Source of the DNA: CAWAPS01 sp963783945
GTDB lineage: Bacteria > Actinomycetota > Acidimicrobiia > Acidimicrobiales > Palsa-688
NCBI GenBank assembly: GCA_963783945.1
Contig: CAWAPS010000019.1
Coordinates: forward strand, 868,001-932,000
Length of the DNA: 64,000 nt
Direction of reading: 5' to 3'
Position 1 is the first letter of the stretch. Every line of letters starts with the position of its first letter. Below are positions 63,488 through 64,000 of the stretch, piece by piece. The translations under genes and the position numbers were made by a program. The notes beneath the pieces were generated by a model that saw only the letters and a program-made list of their open reading frames with translations, was not told where the DNA came from and did no database searches.

Positions 63488-64000
63488 ATGGATCAGCCGT
63501 CCCCCGAACACAGTCCGGCGAGCGACGACGGCGTTGTCGAACCTCCGGCCAGCCGTGGTTCCCCACTTGGCCGCCGGTTGTTCCTGGGCATGGTGGGCCT
63601 CGGCGCGGTGGGCATCGTGGCCGGGTCCCGGGTTGAGAGCGCGGTCAGCGGCGCGCTCGCTCCCATCCAGCGCGACGTCCCCCCAGCGCTGGGCGACCTC
63701 ATCCCGGGAGCGAACCAGTGGCAGATCTACAACGCCTCCGACGGCGCCTTCCCCAACGTCACCGACCAAGAGTTCCAGTTGAAAGTCGACGGAATGGTCG
63801 ACACCCCACTGACTTTGAGCTATAGCGACCTACTTGCCATGCCCCCAACGACCTTGGTGCGGACCTTCCAGTGCGTCACCGGCTGGCGGGTTCCCGACGT
63901 CCACTGGCAAGGAGTCGCCCTCTCTCAGATCCTCGACCGGGCTGGCGTGACATCCGGCGCCAGCGCCCTGCGATTCTTCAGTTACGACAACTTCGACACC
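63488..64000 (+). CDS. TAT-exported sulfite-oxidase-like molybdopterin oxidoreductase (partial)
   Basis: The gene runs off the right edge; 171 residues are visible from ATG 63488. A twin-arginine-type signal (GRRLFLGMVGLGAVGIVAGS, about 29-48) is followed by an oxidoreductase molybdopterin-binding domain: QWQIYNASDGAFPNV, VDGMVDTPLTLSYSDLLAMP and TFQCVTGW, where the Cys is the expected molybdenum ligand. It would work outside the membrane. It differs from the cytoplasmic relative at 3728. Both would depend on molybdate supply, matching the uptake genes at 42297-45094. Confidence 0.85.
   Translation, partial: MDQPSPEHSPASDDGVVEPPASRGSPLGRRLFLGMVGLGAVGIVAGSRVESAVSGALAPIQRDVPPALGDLIPGANQWQIYNASDGAFPNVTDQEFQLKVDGMVDTPLTLSYSDLLAMPPTTLVRTFQCVTGWRVPDVHWQGVALSQILDRAGVTSGASALRFFSYDNFDT

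Noticed and set aside
1..64000. CRISPR arrays, tRNA or rRNA genes, transposase or integrase genes
   Set aside because: No regularly spaced repeats, no recognisable tRNA or rRNA sequence and no transposase- or integrase-like protein was found by reading both strands.

Overview
The window looks like a chromosomal segment of a high-GC actinobacterium. Several enzyme families point that way: four luciferase-like flavin/F420 oxidoreductases, an F420-type PPOX-fold protein, CYP-type P450s, doubled CaiB/BaiF CoA-transferases, and frequent GTG starts behind GGAGG-type ribosome binding sites. This repertoire is typical of Acidimicrobiia and mycobacterial relatives. No rRNA, tRNA or housekeeping marker is present, so a finer placement is not possible from sequence alone.

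Region 1 (1-7.4 kb) is almost entirely on the minus strand: a TIM-barrel sugar isomerase cut by the left edge, an Rrf2-type regulator overlapping an alpha/beta hydrolase with a 29-bp palindrome at the regulator start, a sulfite-oxidase-like molybdoenzyme with its flavin reductase, an F420-type oxidoreductase, and a zinc alcohol dehydrogenase followed by a second TIM-barrel isomerase. Region 2 (7.7-19.2 kb) is a varied catabolic block: Rieske oxygenase, TIM-barrel isomerases, an ANL acyl-activating enzyme, VOC protein, NAD-dependent epimerase, phytanoyl-CoA-type dioxygenase, metallo-beta-lactamase-fold lactonase, SDR and a Gfo/Idh/MocA dehydrogenase. Two nearly identical 100-bp palindromic elements (774-873 and 19320-19419, one mismatch, inverted to each other) bracket everything from the hydrolase to the Gfo/Idh/MocA gene.

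Region 3 (19.5-40 kb) carries SDRs, a binding-protein-like sensor, TetR regulators, two double-length CaiB/BaiF CoA-transferases, a sulfotransferase, three F420-type oxidoreductases (one frameshifted), a secreted Asp-box protein, an alpha/beta hydrolase and an enoyl-CoA hydratase operon. Region 4 (40-47.3 kb) has a TetR gene, amidohydrolases, a molybdate/tungstate uptake pair (lipoprotein plus a fused permease-ATPase) and a frameshifted aldo/keto reductase. Region 5 (47.3-56 kb) holds SDRs, cupins, hydrolases and two decayed carboxylesterases. Region 6 (56-64 kb) has two P450s, a branched-chain-type binding lipoprotein, an SDR and, at the right edge, a broken thioredoxin-like gene, a small membrane protein and a TAT-exported molybdoenzyme.

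Taken together the genes can activate acids to CoA thioesters (ANL, CaiB/BaiF), hydroxylate (P450, Rieske, PhyH), oxidise alcohols (SDR, ADH, LLM), hydrate and cleave (enoyl-CoA hydratase, hydrolases, amidohydrolases) and rearrange sugar-like or polyol units (TIM barrels, Gfo/Idh/MocA). The substrate cannot be read from sequence; a glycosylated or polycyclic natural product is a reasonable guess. Molybdate uptake fits the two molybdoenzymes.

The second theme is gene decay. There are four genes broken by what looks like a single extra base, and at least eight truncated or deleted relics (TIM barrel, P450, SDR twice, ABC binding protein, carboxylesterase twice, amidohydrolase). No transposase was seen. 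The window resembles a catabolic region with fast gene turnover, although the uniform +1 frameshifts could also be assembly errors.
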